A stretch of 64,000 nucleotides of DNA from an uncultured Sphaerochaeta sp. (GTDB lineage Bacteria; Spirochaetota; Spirochaetia; Sphaerochaetales; Sphaerochaetaceae), in the NCBI RefSeq assembly GCF_963677075.1, contig NZ_OY781873.1, positions 124,001-188,000 on the forward strand, given 5' to 3'. Below, in pieces: positions 35,311 to 44,052 of this stretch; position 1 is the stretch's first letter; each line of letters starts with the position of its first letter. Position numbers and translations under genes: made by a program. Under the pieces are notes generated by a model. The model made no database searches, was not told the DNA's origin, and worked only from the letters and a program-made list of their open reading frames with translations.

Positions 35311-35344
35311 GATTATCACTCCTCTTCTCGGTATGGTTTCTAGA

Positions 35345-35385
35345 GCATACCAAGAATTTTTCAAGTTGAAATTGATTCAAATCAA
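35345..35385 (-). promoter_or_regulatory. FNR-type box and -10 of the HMA gene
   Basis: TTGAT-TCAA-ATCAA (35372-35385) is an exact match to the FNR/CRP-family consensus TTGAT-N4-ATCAA. On the minus strand the -10 TATGCT starts 22 bases after the box, which is the class II activator spacing. An outer repeat (GTTGAAA/TTTCAAC) flanks the box. The twin site at 37631 has identical geometry. Confidence 0.75.
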
Positions 35386-35403
35386 CTTTCAACGTTCTTT
35401 TCG

Positions 35404-37248
35404 TTATCGATAGCGAAGCAGACGCATTCCATTGAGAATCACAATAAGAATACTCGCTTCGTGCACAAGCATACCAATGGACATGTTCATCCACTCACTG
35501 AAGAACACACTAAATAGCAGTACCAACACCACTCCTACGGCAATTGCAATATTCTGACGCATGTTGCTTGCTGTAGCTTTTGCCAATCCCAGAGCATGAG
35601 GCAGGCGACTGAAATCTGAATTCATCAATACAACATCCGATGTTTCAATTGCTACATCAGTGCCACTGCCCATGGCAATACCAATTCTAGCCAAAGCAAG
35701 GGAAGGGCTGTCGTTCACCCCGTCTCCGACGAAGGCAACAATTCGGCCCTCGTTTTGGAGTTTCTTTATGAAGGAGGCTTTATCTTCCGGCAACATATGT
35801 CCATGGGCCTCTGTTAAACCAAGCTGTTTTGCTACCAAATCCACCGTCCCTTGATTGTCCCCAGAAAGAACAACCAAATCCTTGACACCTAGCTTCTTGA
35901 GTTTAAGCAGATGATCTTTCACGCCCGGCCGTATCTGGTCCCGAATACCCATCAGTATCTGAAGGTCCCCGTCCACTGCTGTCAAAACCAGAGAGTTGCC
36001 GTTTGCTTCAAAACGGGAAATATCTGACCGCACCCTCTCAGGAATATTCACCTTGAGCTGTTCCATCAAGCTGACATTTCCAACTGCGATGTGATGGCCA
36101 TCCACCTCAGCGGTGATTCCGCCTCCTGCAACGACATTGGTGTTTTGAACTCCATACATATCGGTTGAACCAAGATATTGGATGATCGCCTTTGCCAATG
36201 GATGATCGGACTCGTGTTCGATACTAGACAGATATGCCAGTGTTTTCTGCACATCAGAAACGTAATATTCACTATCTGCAACGGTAGGATTTCCCACTGT
36301 CAATGTACCGGTTTTGTCAAATACCAGGGTATCGATCCTACTGAAATCATGAATTACCTCACTGCCTTTCAGCAGTACCCCATGCCTTGCTCCATTGCCG
36401 ATCCCGGCAACATTCGAAACAGGGACTCCGATTACCAGAGCTCCTGGACATCCAAGCACAAGAATCGTTATTGCCAGCTCGATATTCTGGGAGAACACCC
36501 AGACAAGAGCTGAGAGAACGAGTACAAGAGGAGTGTAATATTTTGAGAATCTGTCGATGAACCGTTCCGCCTCTGACTTTGAGTCCTGTGCCTCTTCAAC
36601 CAGCTCAATGATTTTTCCAAAGGTGGTATCCTCTCCGACACGATCGGCTACGATTTGCATGGTTCCATTTTCAAGGATGGTCCCGGCAAACACCTGAGAG
36701 CCCTTCTTCTTGCCGACCGACACAGCTTCACCGGTGATGCTCGCTTCATTGATATACCCCTCCCCTGTCAGGACGGTACCATCTACAGGAACCTTTGCCC
36801 CGGTTTTGACAAGCAGCGTATCCCCAACATCGACATCGTCGACTGCAACTTCCTCAAACGCTCCGCTATGCAATAGTTTCAACGCACTCTCCGGAGCAAG
36901 TTCAGTCAACTCCTTGATCGCAGAACGAGTCTTGAGCAAGGTGCGTTGCTCAAGAAATGCGCCGAAGAGAAACAAGAAGGTGACAATCGCTGACTCCTCG
37001 AAGTTTCTGATGAGAAAAGCGCCAATGACCGCCAAAGTAACAAGTACATCGATACTGACAACTTTCACTTTCAATGCTTGATAGGCTTGGATTGCAATGG
37101 GAGCTGCACCCAGCACCGAAGCCACAACCAGTGCCCATATAGCCATGCGCTCTTGGTGAAACACCAGCTCACTGGTGAAACCGAATATGATTAGCAATGC
37201 ACTCAGTACTGTTATATGGTTCTTTTTGCTCAGTATATATTTCTGCAT
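35404..37248 (-). CDS. P1B-type heavy-metal-transporting ATPase with CPG motif
   Basis: Protein of 614 aa with AAGGAG before its ATG. No N-terminal HMA domain. Membrane pairs precede the actuator loop (SITGEAVSVGKK) and the metal-site helix LVLGCPGALVIGVPVSN, where the usual Cys-Pro-Cys is Cys267-Pro-Gly. Phosphorylation motif DKTGTLT has Asp311; the ATP domain has the HP pair in EHESDHPLAKAI and the hinge is GDGVNDSPSLA. It exports a transition metal. CPG differs from the CPC of typical Cu and Zn pumps, so the metal is open. It lies 10 bases after the hemerythrin-like gene and upstream of the small HMA protein. Confidence 0.88.
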   Translation of the reverse strand: MQKYILSKKNHITVLSALLIIFGFTSELVFHQERMAIWALVVASVLGAAPIAIQAYQALKVKVVSIDVLVTLAVIGAFLIRNFEESAIVTFLFLFGAFLEQRTLLKTRSAIKELTELAPESALKLLHSGAFEEVAVDDVDVGDTLLVKTGAKVPVDGTVLTGEGYINEASITGEAVSVGKKKGSQVFAGTILENGTMQIVADRVGEDTTFGKIIELVEEAQDSKSEAERFIDRFSKYYTPLVLVLSALVWVFSQNIELAITILVLGCPGALVIGVPVSNVAGIGNGARHGVLLKGSEVIHDFSRIDTLVFDKTGTLTVGNPTVADSEYYVSDVQKTLAYLSSIEHESDHPLAKAIIQYLGSTDMYGVQNTNVVAGGGITAEVDGHHIAVGNVSLMEQLKVNIPERVRSDISRFEANGNSLVLTAVDGDLQILMGIRDQIRPGVKDHLLKLKKLGVKDLVVLSGDNQGTVDLVAKQLGLTEAHGHMLPEDKASFIKKLQNEGRIVAFVGDGVNDSPSLALARIGIAMGSGTDVAIETSDVVLMNSDFSRLPHALGLAKATASNMRQNIAIAVGVVLVLLFSVFFSEWMNMSIGMLVHEASILIVILNGMRLLRYR

Positions 37249-37258
37249 CTAGTGCTCC

Positions 37259-37567
37259 TTACTCGTTGCGGTGATACGCTTCATCCAATTCTGACAATAT
37301 CCGGTACACAGCCTCATAACTTTCACACACATCGTCGGGAATATGGTAATTATGTGTAATTGTTCGCAGAAGCGAGAACTCTTCTTCCAATTGAGGATGC
37401 TTTGATCTGGCTTGGTCCATCTTCAGTACCACTGCATCAAAAATTTTACGAACCTCATGAAATTCAGGGTGTCTTGGTCCGTGAACCCGGTCGACGATGG
37501 GAATATACTGATTCAAAACCTTGAGATGTTGTTTCCTTGCTTGAGCGAATGTAGCTGTATCTGACAT
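37259..37567 (-). CDS. Hemerythrin/RIC-like helical protein
   Basis: Protein of 102 aa from ATG 37567 (AAGGAG). It resembles part of the hemerythrin-like domain of iron-sulphur repair proteins (RIC/YtfE/ScdA): VDRVHGPRHPEFHEVRKIFD and FSLLRTITHNYHIPDDVCES. The family's last helix, with its HxxxE iron ligands, is missing, since the protein ends at LDEAYHRNE. It may therefore bind iron weakly, act as a sensor, or be a trimmed relative. First gene of the metal-ATPase unit, with an exact FNR-type box upstream, which fits a role under low oxygen or nitrosative stress. Function inferred. Confidence 0.6.
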   Translation of the reverse strand: MSDTATFAQARKQHLKVLNQYIPIVDRVHGPRHPEFHEVRKIFDAVVLKMDQARSKHPQLEEEFSLLRTITHNYHIPDDVCESYEAVYRILSELDEAYHRNE

Positions 37568-37602
37568 TGTATCTACTCCTTCTCTATGACTGTTATGCAA
37601 GT

Positions 37603-37644
37603 AATGTAGCACCGATAAAGAAAAGGATAATTGATTAGAATCAA
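37603..37644 (-). promoter_or_regulatory. FNR-type box and -10 of the metal-ATPase operon
   Basis: TTGAT-TAGA-ATCAA (37631-37644) matches the FNR/CRP-family consensus exactly. On the minus strand the -10 TACATT begins 22 bases further on (37608-37603), class II spacing, and the ATG follows about 35 bases later. Regulator (FNR, HcpR, DNR or another family member) not encoded in the window. Confidence 0.75.
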
Positions 37645-37745
37645 CTTTGCACTCGATAAGGAAGGTTTAAAACTGTTACTGAGTATAGTCCCGCCCTTGA
37701 TACACATCAGTCGTCACGATACGCTACCAAAAGCGAGGGATATCT

Positions 37746-38754
37746 ATGCGTATAGCCATCTATGGTGCTGGATCACTGGGAACGGTTTTGGGAGCCTATC
37801 TGAATGATCAGGGAGTAGCTGTTGATCTCATCAGCAGAAACAAGGAACACATCAGAGAACTGCAGGAGAAAGGGGCTCAAATAGTGGGCAAACGCACTGC
37901 TACCATTGCTGTGACTGCCCTACTGCCTGAAGATATGAAGGAGCCATATGACCTCATCTTCCTGCTTACCAAGCAACTCGAGAACAGGCAAGTTGCTTCC
38001 TTCCTGAAACCCTTCCTCAAAGAGGACGGGATGCTCTGTACCATGCAGAACGGAATCCCTGAACCCACCTTGATGGAAATACTGGGAAATAATCGTGTCT
38101 GTGGCTGCACCATAGGCTGGGGTGCTACATTGATCAGGAGCGGGGTGGTAGAACTGACCAGTGATGAACAAACCTTCTCCTTTAACCTCGGCTTACCCGT
38201 TCCTGGAGAGGAAGCATGGCTTGAGAAAATCTCTTCCATCCTCACTGTAATGGGATCGGTCACGATTGAGCGCAATTTCATCGGAGCCCGTTGGTCGAAG
38301 CTTCTGATCAATGCCTCATTCAGTGGAACCGCTACAGCACTGGGCTGTACGTTTGGGGATGTTGCAGCAAACAGACAAGCAAGAAGGATAGCACAGAGGA
38401 TTATCAAGGAGTGTATCGAGGTAGCCAAGGCATCTTCAGTAACCTTGGAACCAGTACAAGGGAAAGACATTACAGAGGCTTTTCGATTATACGAATTCTT
38501 TTAAGAAGTGGATCAGCTTCCATTTGATCCCCTTTGCGATCCGTAAGCATCGCCAGCTGAAACCGAGCATGCTCCAAGACATCGAGAGAGGAAAACCCTG
38601 TGAGGTAGATGCCATAAACGGAGTACTCAGCGAACAAGGAAAGAAATTGGGAATTCCTACTCCCATCAATGACCATGTGGTATCCATTATTCACCGCATC
38701 GAGGCCAAGGAGCTTCAACCATCAATGGAGAACCTGAAGGAGTTCATGCTTTAG
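37746..38754 (+). pseudogene. panE: 2-dehydropantoate 2-reductase-like gene with one-base frameshift
   Basis: The first frame (37746-38504, 252 aa) has the NADPH motif IAIYGAGSLGTVLGAYL and LLTKQ, MQNGI and KLLINASFSGTATAL of the ketopantoate reductase family, then ends at TAA (38502-38504). The missing C-terminus follows in the +1 frame up to 38754: FKKWISFHLIPFAIRKHRQL then KPSMLQDIERGKPCEVDAIN, the conserved family end. Removing one T from TTTT at 38499-38502 restores one frame of about 335 aa. The truncated product would lack the substrate-binding helices. Family members reduce ketopantoate or similar 2-keto acids. The 3' end overlaps the convergent transporter by 4 bases. Confidence 0.85.
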
Positions 38755-40148
38755 AGGATACCAAGCAGCTTCCACCAGAGTGTTTCTACTACCACAGTGG
38801 TGAAATACACTACTGCAATCATGGGAACACCCAGTTTGATCGTCTCCCTCTGGGAGTATAGGCCATTCCCCTCTCCCTGCCCCACCAGCACATTCATGTG
38901 GTGGAAGGGCAAGATGTAGTGGCTTCCGATAACCGTATATGACCAGAACACAACCACCATTGGATTGATATCCAGGGGAGCAATATAGGCAAGCAGGGCG
39001 GGAATTGCTACCCCCATGACTGATAGTACGCTCCCAAGCACCATATGGACCACCAAGGTAAAGGTGGTAACGATGATCGCAAGCAAGAAGATATTGGAAG
39101 GAATGAACGAGGGAAGCACCACTTGAGCTATGTAGGCATTCATCCCGGTCTCAGCGCCTACCTTCCCGATCGCAGTTGCTGCACTGATGAAGATGAGAAC
39201 CTGAATCGGCACTTCCTTGAAATGCTTAGGCTCCAGGACTTCCCCAATGATGGGTATGCTCATCAACACGGCAAGGAGGAAGGTAACCCAACCTATGGCA
39301 ATCCCATGAAGGAAGTCCAGGGACCAAACCACAATGGCAATACAGAGCCAGGTCACCACTCGTACATCTTTCTTTGTGAAGGGTCCCAATGCTTGGGAGG
39401 CCTCGCTGATGGCAACCTTATTAAGGTATAAGGGTTTCTTTGGGGTGAATATTACCAAGAAGAGAAGCAGTGTAAGCAAGCTTGCAATAAAGGCAGGCAA
39501 TCCCATGATCTCCAGCCACCCAAGCCATGAGAGCTCAATGCCAGCATAGGCAACCGCCAATGGACTGGTAACACTTGCCCCGGTAAGAAAGATAAGCGAG
39601 ATAGGAACAGAAGAGGCAAAGACAGCGAAGCCGATGACAATTGCCTCCTTACGTTCGATGTCAGCGCTCTTGATAACCACACTCATGACTGACATGATCA
39701 AGAACGCACGGGGCCATGCATGGGGAATGAGTAGACTCAGAACGAAAGTCAGTGCAAAGATTGCAATAATCAGAGTTCTATAGGATGTGACAAAATGGAG
39801 GAGGAATGAGTAGGCGATACGTTGTCCCAAGGAGGAAGAGCGGACCGCCGCTGCAATAAGGTAGGCTCCTATGATCAGGTAAGTGCTTGAACTGGTCCAG
39901 GTTGAGAGTACAGTAGCAGGCTTGCTTACATCCAAGACGATCAAAAGAACCAAGTACATCCCTGCAATATAGCCGGTATGGCTCACCTGGAAGGCCCAGA
40001 ATACAACAGTCATCAAGGTAAGCGCCAAAGCGAGTCTACCCTTGCTTTCCAGTCCATCCAGAGGAAGCACGAGGATAAGCACAAAAGCCGCCAATCCTAA
40101 TCCCAATCCCAGTATGCGGGTATTGATCCCTATGTTTTCTCTCTTCAC
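38751..40148 (-). CDS. SLC13/DASS-type anion transporter
   Basis: Protein of 465 aa. GTG 40148 is chosen: AAAGGG lies 7 bases before it. A GTG at 40202 would be only 5 bases from the operator palindrome. There are about 11-12 membrane segments. Family traits include an early TWTSSSTYLIIGAYLIAAA re-entrant region, a second repeat near the C-terminus (MVLGSVLSVMGVAIPALLAY) and LPFHHMNVLVGQGEG close to the end. It probably imports a di- or tricarboxylate or related organic acid. It is divergent from the dehydrogenase at 40241, sharing a 24-bp palindrome in the gap. Confidence 0.8.
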   Translation of the reverse strand: MKRENIGINTRILGLGLGLAAFVLILVLPLDGLESKGRLALALTLMTVVFWAFQVSHTGYIAGMYLVLLIVLDVSKPATVLSTWTSSSTYLIIGAYLIAAAVRSSSLGQRIAYSFLLHFVTSYRTLIIAIFALTFVLSLLIPHAWPRAFLIMSVMSVVIKSADIERKEAIVIGFAVFASSVPISLIFLTGASVTSPLAVAYAGIELSWLGWLEIMGLPAFIASLLTLLLFLVIFTPKKPLYLNKVAISEASQALGPFTKKDVRVVTWLCIAIVVWSLDFLHGIAIGWVTFLLAVLMSIPIIGEVLEPKHFKEVPIQVLIFISAATAIGKVGAETGMNAYIAQVVLPSFIPSNIFLLAIIVTTFTLVVHMVLGSVLSVMGVAIPALLAYIAPLDINPMVVVFWSYTVIGSHYILPFHHMNVLVGQGEGNGLYSQRETIKLGVPMIAVVYFTTVVVETLWWKLLGIL

Positions 40149-40176
40149 TTCACTACCCTTTCCTACATCATAACGC

Positions 40177-40230
40177 TTGACAGCGAGAACAAAAGCCTTC
40201 ACAATTCATATTGTTGCATGCAACAATATG
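40177..40230 (+). promoter_or_regulatory. Dehydrogenase promoter with 24-bp perfect palindrome over the start site
   Basis: TTGACA (40177-40182) and CACAAT (40200-40205) with a 17-base spacer predict transcription near 40212. A perfect 24-bp palindrome occupies 40207-40230; its half-site read to the centre is CATATTGTTGCA. A protein bound there would block initiation, so it is a repressor operator. The core GTTGCATGCAAC recurs at 48320-48331. Confidence 0.8.
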
Positions 40231-40240
40231 GAGGATATCA

Positions 40241-41014
40241 ATGCCACAAACCATTCTGGTCACCGGCGGAAGCCGAGGAATTGGAAGAGGAATCTGCCTC
40301 TCGCTCGCCTCACAGGGGTACTCGGTTATCATAAACTATGCAGGGAACAAGGAAGCTGCCTTGGAAACCCAACATCTATGCCAAGAAGCCGCGACTGACA
40401 AAAACCAAGCTTTCTTCATCATACAAGGCGACATCTCCGATGAACAACAGCAAAACCAACTCGTCTCCCAAGCATTCGCATTCACCGGTTCACTGGATGG
40501 GCTGGTCAATAACGCAGGTGTTGCACCAAAAAAACGAGCAGACTTGTTGCAGATGAGCCCAGAATCGTATGACCGACTTATGTACACAAACCTGAGAGGA
40601 CCTGTCTTTCTTACCCAGAAGATTGCAAACCGATGGCAAGAAAACTCCACTTTGCAAGGAAAGATCATCGTATTCATCACTTCTGTCTCAGCTACCATGG
40701 TGTCGGTAAACCGAGGCGAGTACTGCATCAGCAAGGCAGGGCTGGGGATGGCTGCATCCCTCTTCTCAACCCGACTTGCACCTGAGGGTGCACTCGTGTA
40801 CGAAATCCGACCGGGTATCATCAAGACCGATATGACCTCAGCGGTAGAGGGAAAGTATGACTCCCTGCTTGCAGAAGGGCTGGTACCACAGATGCGCTGG
40901 GGTACACCCCAGGACATCGGCAAGACGGTAAGCTCCCTCTTCGAGGGTGCGCTCCCCTTCTCCAGTGGAACAGTCATCACCGTTGATGGCGGACTTGCGA
41001 TCCCTAGGCTGTAA
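40241..41014 (+). CDS. Short-chain dehydrogenase/reductase
   Basis: Protein of 257 aa from ATG 40241 after GGAGG. Classical SDR signatures: ILVTGGSRGIGRGICLSLAS (NAD(P) binding), NNAGVAP, catalytic Ser in ITSVSAT, EYCISKAG (Tyr-x-x-x-Lys) and IRPGIIKTDM. It oxidises or reduces a hydroxyl/keto group of an unidentified catabolite. It belongs to the palindrome-controlled regulon with the tct genes. A terminator follows 13 bases after the stop. Confidence 0.9.
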   Translation: MPQTILVTGGSRGIGRGICLSLASQGYSVIINYAGNKEAALETQHLCQEAATDKNQAFFIIQGDISDEQQQNQLVSQAFAFTGSLDGLVNNAGVAPKKRADLLQMSPESYDRLMYTNLRGPVFLTQKIANRWQENSTLQGKIIVFITSVSATMVSVNRGEYCISKAGLGMAASLFSTRLAPEGALVYEIRPGIIKTDMTSAVEGKYDSLLAEGLVPQMRWGTPQDIGKTVSSLFEGALPFSSGTVITVDGGLAIPRL

Positions 41015-41026
41015 CACGCTCATACC

Positions 41027-41064
41027 CCTATCTCAATGCACTATGTGTTGAGATAGGATTTTTC
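41027..41064 (+). terminator. Intrinsic terminator of the dehydrogenase gene
   Basis: CCTATCTCAA and TTGAGATAGG form a 10-bp stem with an 11-base loop, followed by ATTTTT. The flavoprotein gene on the other strand ends inside the loop (its TAG is 41041-41043), so the 3' ends overlap. Confidence 0.85.
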
Positions 41065-43041
41065 CTTGAATTCCCGCCAAACACGCTCGAACCAGAAGGT
41101 CTCTGATGGAACTTCCCTACAGGTATCCCATCTGCATTGGAGAGAATTTGAGTCACCCAGGTCTATAACCTGAACGTATGAACGCAAGGACCTCTCCTCG
41201 GGCACCATGCTATAGGTAGCCAACAAGGGGTGTGGAGTCTCTCCTTCCTCAGATACCACAAGATATGATCCCCTACTTCCACCTCCTCTTTCCAAATACG
41301 TTTTAATGGCATACAAGTACCACACCTGGGCTAAGACCATATGTCTTAATCGTAGTACCTTTGGTAGATACACTGAGGGTATGCCGGTTACGCTTGCAAG
41401 CGTAGATTGTTGCTCTTTCGCATCCACCAAGGCATTTTCCACCAAGGAGTGCGCCCGGATAGGCCCAGCTGAGCGAGACATCCTGTGTTGTAGCACTGAC
41501 TGTTGGGTATCAAGCAGCATCTTTGCTTCCTGCAAGTTACTTCTCTCGTCGGATGTAACGTGCTTGATGTATTCGATCAGGTCATCGATCTGTTTTTTGC
41601 AAGCCTGAACTGTAGAACGCTTAGGAGTACCATATCCCACAATCCTTGTAGCAGCTCGTAAAGCTCCTACCTGTCCAGCGTTCAATGCACTGCCCCCAGG
41701 CCTACTTACACCATGACTCCCGTTCACCTCCCCAATGGGATAGAGATGAGCGATATTTGTGGACTCCCACCAGATATCTGCAGCGAGTCCACCGTTGTTG
41801 TGTTGCGCACACACATCTATCTCCAAGGGCTCGTGGGAGAGATCGATATGATTACTTGCATACATGTCAATTGCAGCCTGATTGAGCAGTTGAAGCCGTT
41901 CATAGGGTGTATCAGCCCAAGCTCCGGATGTCTGCAGGTACCCCAAGGCACTGGAAGCAACACATGATTTGGAAAAGTCACTCCATTCGCTCTTCCCACT
42001 AAGGTTCTCACGGAAATCCATGAAAACCCGTCTTCCCTTCACCTGTGTCTCCTGATACACCAACAAATCGATCAAGGAAGAGCCTTCATCGGGAATTTTT
42101 GCTGCATCGAATGGCCACTGGTAGCCTTTAAGAAAGACTGCATTGGTCAGGGCTTCCCAGGAGGAGAAGTAGGGAGAGAGGAAATCCTCAGGATTATTCC
42201 CTTCTTTGTCAGTGCTGTAATAACGGGGAAGTACCTGCTGGTAACTTCCCGAGAGGTTCCATCTGAACTTGATGCTTGCGATGCCAAACTGGGACTCAGT
42301 CAGGTTTGCTGCTTCTGCTCCAATCTCCATGGCCAGACCAATACTTCCTACGTGTACTCTAGGATAAACTGAAGAGGCGTAAAAACCTGCAGGTCCACCG
42401 GTTCCCAGGACCACATGATCGGCAAGGATAACTGACAATCCATGGTTTTCCTCTTGCAATTTTGTCTTATCCAGAATGACGGCTCCCACCATCTGATCAT
42501 TCTCATCAGTAAGCAGGCGCACCACATCACACTGGTCCCACAACGGTGTACCATTTCTTTGGACTTCAGTACTAAGGACCCTTACCATCTCCCTGGAGGT
42601 ATAGGGACCAAGCGATATCCCTCTGGAACTTGGGTCGTGGTCGGTTTTATACCCGGTGTATCCACCATAGCGGTTGTGAGGGAATTCCATCCCCAACGAG
42701 ACCAGGTTATAGAATGCACGGAGAGAGTTTTGGGCCTCAATAAATGCAATATCCCCGTGGGTAGCTCCACCACGGATGTATGACTCCACCATCGCGTAGG
42801 GGGAATCGGGAACATGGCTGGCATCACTTTGGCGATAGTACGTCTGTTTGTCACTCCCAGTATTACGGCTGGTACCCCCATTACGATTATCGGTAACGAT
42901 AAGCATCTCGTTGCACCCCATCTTATGCAGATGGATGGCACACGAGAGGGAGGCTGCACCAGAGCCTATGATCAAGACACCTGTTTGATATACAGAAAGT
43001 GTGTATCCTTGGAATAGATATTGTTCACTTGCATCAACCAT
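41041..43041 (-). CDS. Large FAD-dependent oxidoreductase (fumarate reductase/succinate dehydrogenase flavoprotein type)
   Basis: Protein of 666 aa. The FAD site is near the N-terminus (VLIIGSGAASLSCAIHLHKM) with the ribose/pyrophosphate region GGTSRNTGSDKQTYY. A second FAD contact is HVVLGTGGPAGF. The C-terminal FAD region is PIGEVNGSHGVSRPGGSALN. It lies directly after the LacI stop (TAGATG), in the tct operon. It may oxidise or reduce an organic acid imported by the Tct system. There are no haem motifs and no Tat signal, so it is cytosolic. The substrate is unknown. Confidence 0.85.
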   Translation of the reverse strand: MVDASEQYLFQGYTLSVYQTGVLIIGSGAASLSCAIHLHKMGCNEMLIVTDNRNGGTSRNTGSDKQTYYRQSDASHVPDSPYAMVESYIRGGATHGDIAFIEAQNSLRAFYNLVSLGMEFPHNRYGGYTGYKTDHDPSSRGISLGPYTSREMVRVLSTEVQRNGTPLWDQCDVVRLLTDENDQMVGAVILDKTKLQEENHGLSVILADHVVLGTGGPAGFYASSVYPRVHVGSIGLAMEIGAEAANLTESQFGIASIKFRWNLSGSYQQVLPRYYSTDKEGNNPEDFLSPYFSSWEALTNAVFLKGYQWPFDAAKIPDEGSSLIDLLVYQETQVKGRRVFMDFRENLSGKSEWSDFSKSCVASSALGYLQTSGAWADTPYERLQLLNQAAIDMYASNHIDLSHEPLEIDVCAQHNNGGLAADIWWESTNIAHLYPIGEVNGSHGVSRPGGSALNAGQVGALRAATRIVGYGTPKRSTVQACKKQIDDLIEYIKHVTSDERSNLQEAKMLLDTQQSVLQHRMSRSAGPIRAHSLVENALVDAKEQQSTLASVTGIPSVYLPKVLRLRHMVLAQVWYLYAIKTYLERGGGSRGSYLVVSEEGETPHPLLATYSMVPEERSLRSYVQVIDLGDSNSLQCRWDTCREVPSETFWFERVWREFKEKSYLNT

Positions 43042-44040
43042 CTAGATTGTTTCTCCTACGATATAATCCCCTTCCAAGGCTTTCTGGATTGCATTATCCA
43101 AGCGATTGATAATGCGACCGTTCAACCACATCCCCGCTTCTTTTCCCAATTTCAGAAGAGAAAACTCAATGGTGTCGATCCTCTGGTCCAATAGTTGCAA
43201 CATGGGGGAGTTGTCAAATCCTGTGAGGGAAAACAGGTCAGGAACCCTCCAATTTCTTCTCAGGGCAGTTTGGTAAAGAGAAACAGCCATAAGGTCATTG
43301 AAGCAGAAAACCCCGTTATAGGAGTGCTTCTCTATTGCAGGCAGTACTTTCTCACGTAGTTCAGTGAGGGAGTCCACCATGATCACATCCTTCTCACGGT
43401 CAAAGGGAATATTACGGGCCACACACCCTTTATAGACGCCCATCTCACGTTGTTCACTTACCGAAGGGAGTTTCGAGAAGCCGACGTAACAAGGCTTGAG
43501 AGATTTCCCCCGTTTCGTGTACATCGCATTCACCAAGGCATCCATACCGACCAGGTTATCCACCAACACATAGTTGTGTTCAGGGTTTGAACGGTTCAGA
43601 AGGATGAACGGGACAGAACGGTCTTCCAGAAGTTCCTCAAGGGCATCAGAGGGTTTGGTGAATGCGAAAATGCACCCATCGATGTCCCCAAGTTTCTTGG
43701 AGTCGAAGAGCGAGAGATCGCCATCATTCAGGCTGGTAATGATATTCACACGAGTTTCGCCGAATCCATGCTGGATACCTTCGATCAATTCAGCCACATC
43801 ATAGAAGAGATGGATGTAACTGAACTGGGTCTTGGGAAGGAACAGGCGGATATTGATAATTGCCCGTCCCTTCTGTCGCTTGATCGCTCGTTTTTGGTAC
43901 CCCATCTCTTCTGCAGTACGAAGGATGAGTTCCTTCTTCTCTGTACTGATGAGGGAAGAGTTGTTGAGTACCCTCGAAACGGTACTGGGACTCAGTCCCA
44001 GCCGTTTCGAAATATCATATACCGTTACTCGCTTTGTCAT
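43042..44040 (-). CDS. LacI-family transcriptional regulator
   Basis: Protein of 332 aa from ATG 44040, which has AGGTG upstream; a GTG at 44052 is an alternative. The N-terminal helix-turn-helix is complete: VTVYDISKRLGLSPSTVSRV followed by LNNSSLISTEKKEL. A hinge and a periplasmic-binding-protein-like sensor domain follow. It is embedded between the OYE-type reductase and the flavoprotein, so it is a candidate regulator of this locus. The palindrome GTTGCATGCAAC at the locus promoters lacks the central CG usual for LacI operators, so that link is uncertain. Confidence 0.85.
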   Translation of the reverse strand: MTKRVTVYDISKRLGLSPSTVSRVLNNSSLISTEKKELILRTAEEMGYQKRAIKRQKGRAIINIRLFLPKTQFSYIHLFYDVAELIEGIQHGFGETRVNIITSLNDGDLSLFDSKKLGDIDGCIFAFTKPSDALEELLEDRSVPFILLNRSNPEHNYVLVDNLVGMDALVNAMYTKRGKSLKPCYVGFSKLPSVSEQREMGVYKGCVARNIPFDREKDVIMVDSLTELREKVLPAIEKHSYNGVFCFNDLMAVSLYQTALRRNWRVPDLFSLTGFDNSPMLQLLDQRIDTIEFSLLKLGKEAGMWLNGRIINRLDNAIQKALEGDYIVGETI

Positions 44041-44052
44041 GCCATCAATCAC

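Noticed and set aside
37877..38470. Minus-strand frame of 197 codons within the panE-like gene
   Set aside because: The plus strand carries recognisable ketopantoate reductase motifs; the antisense translation has none.
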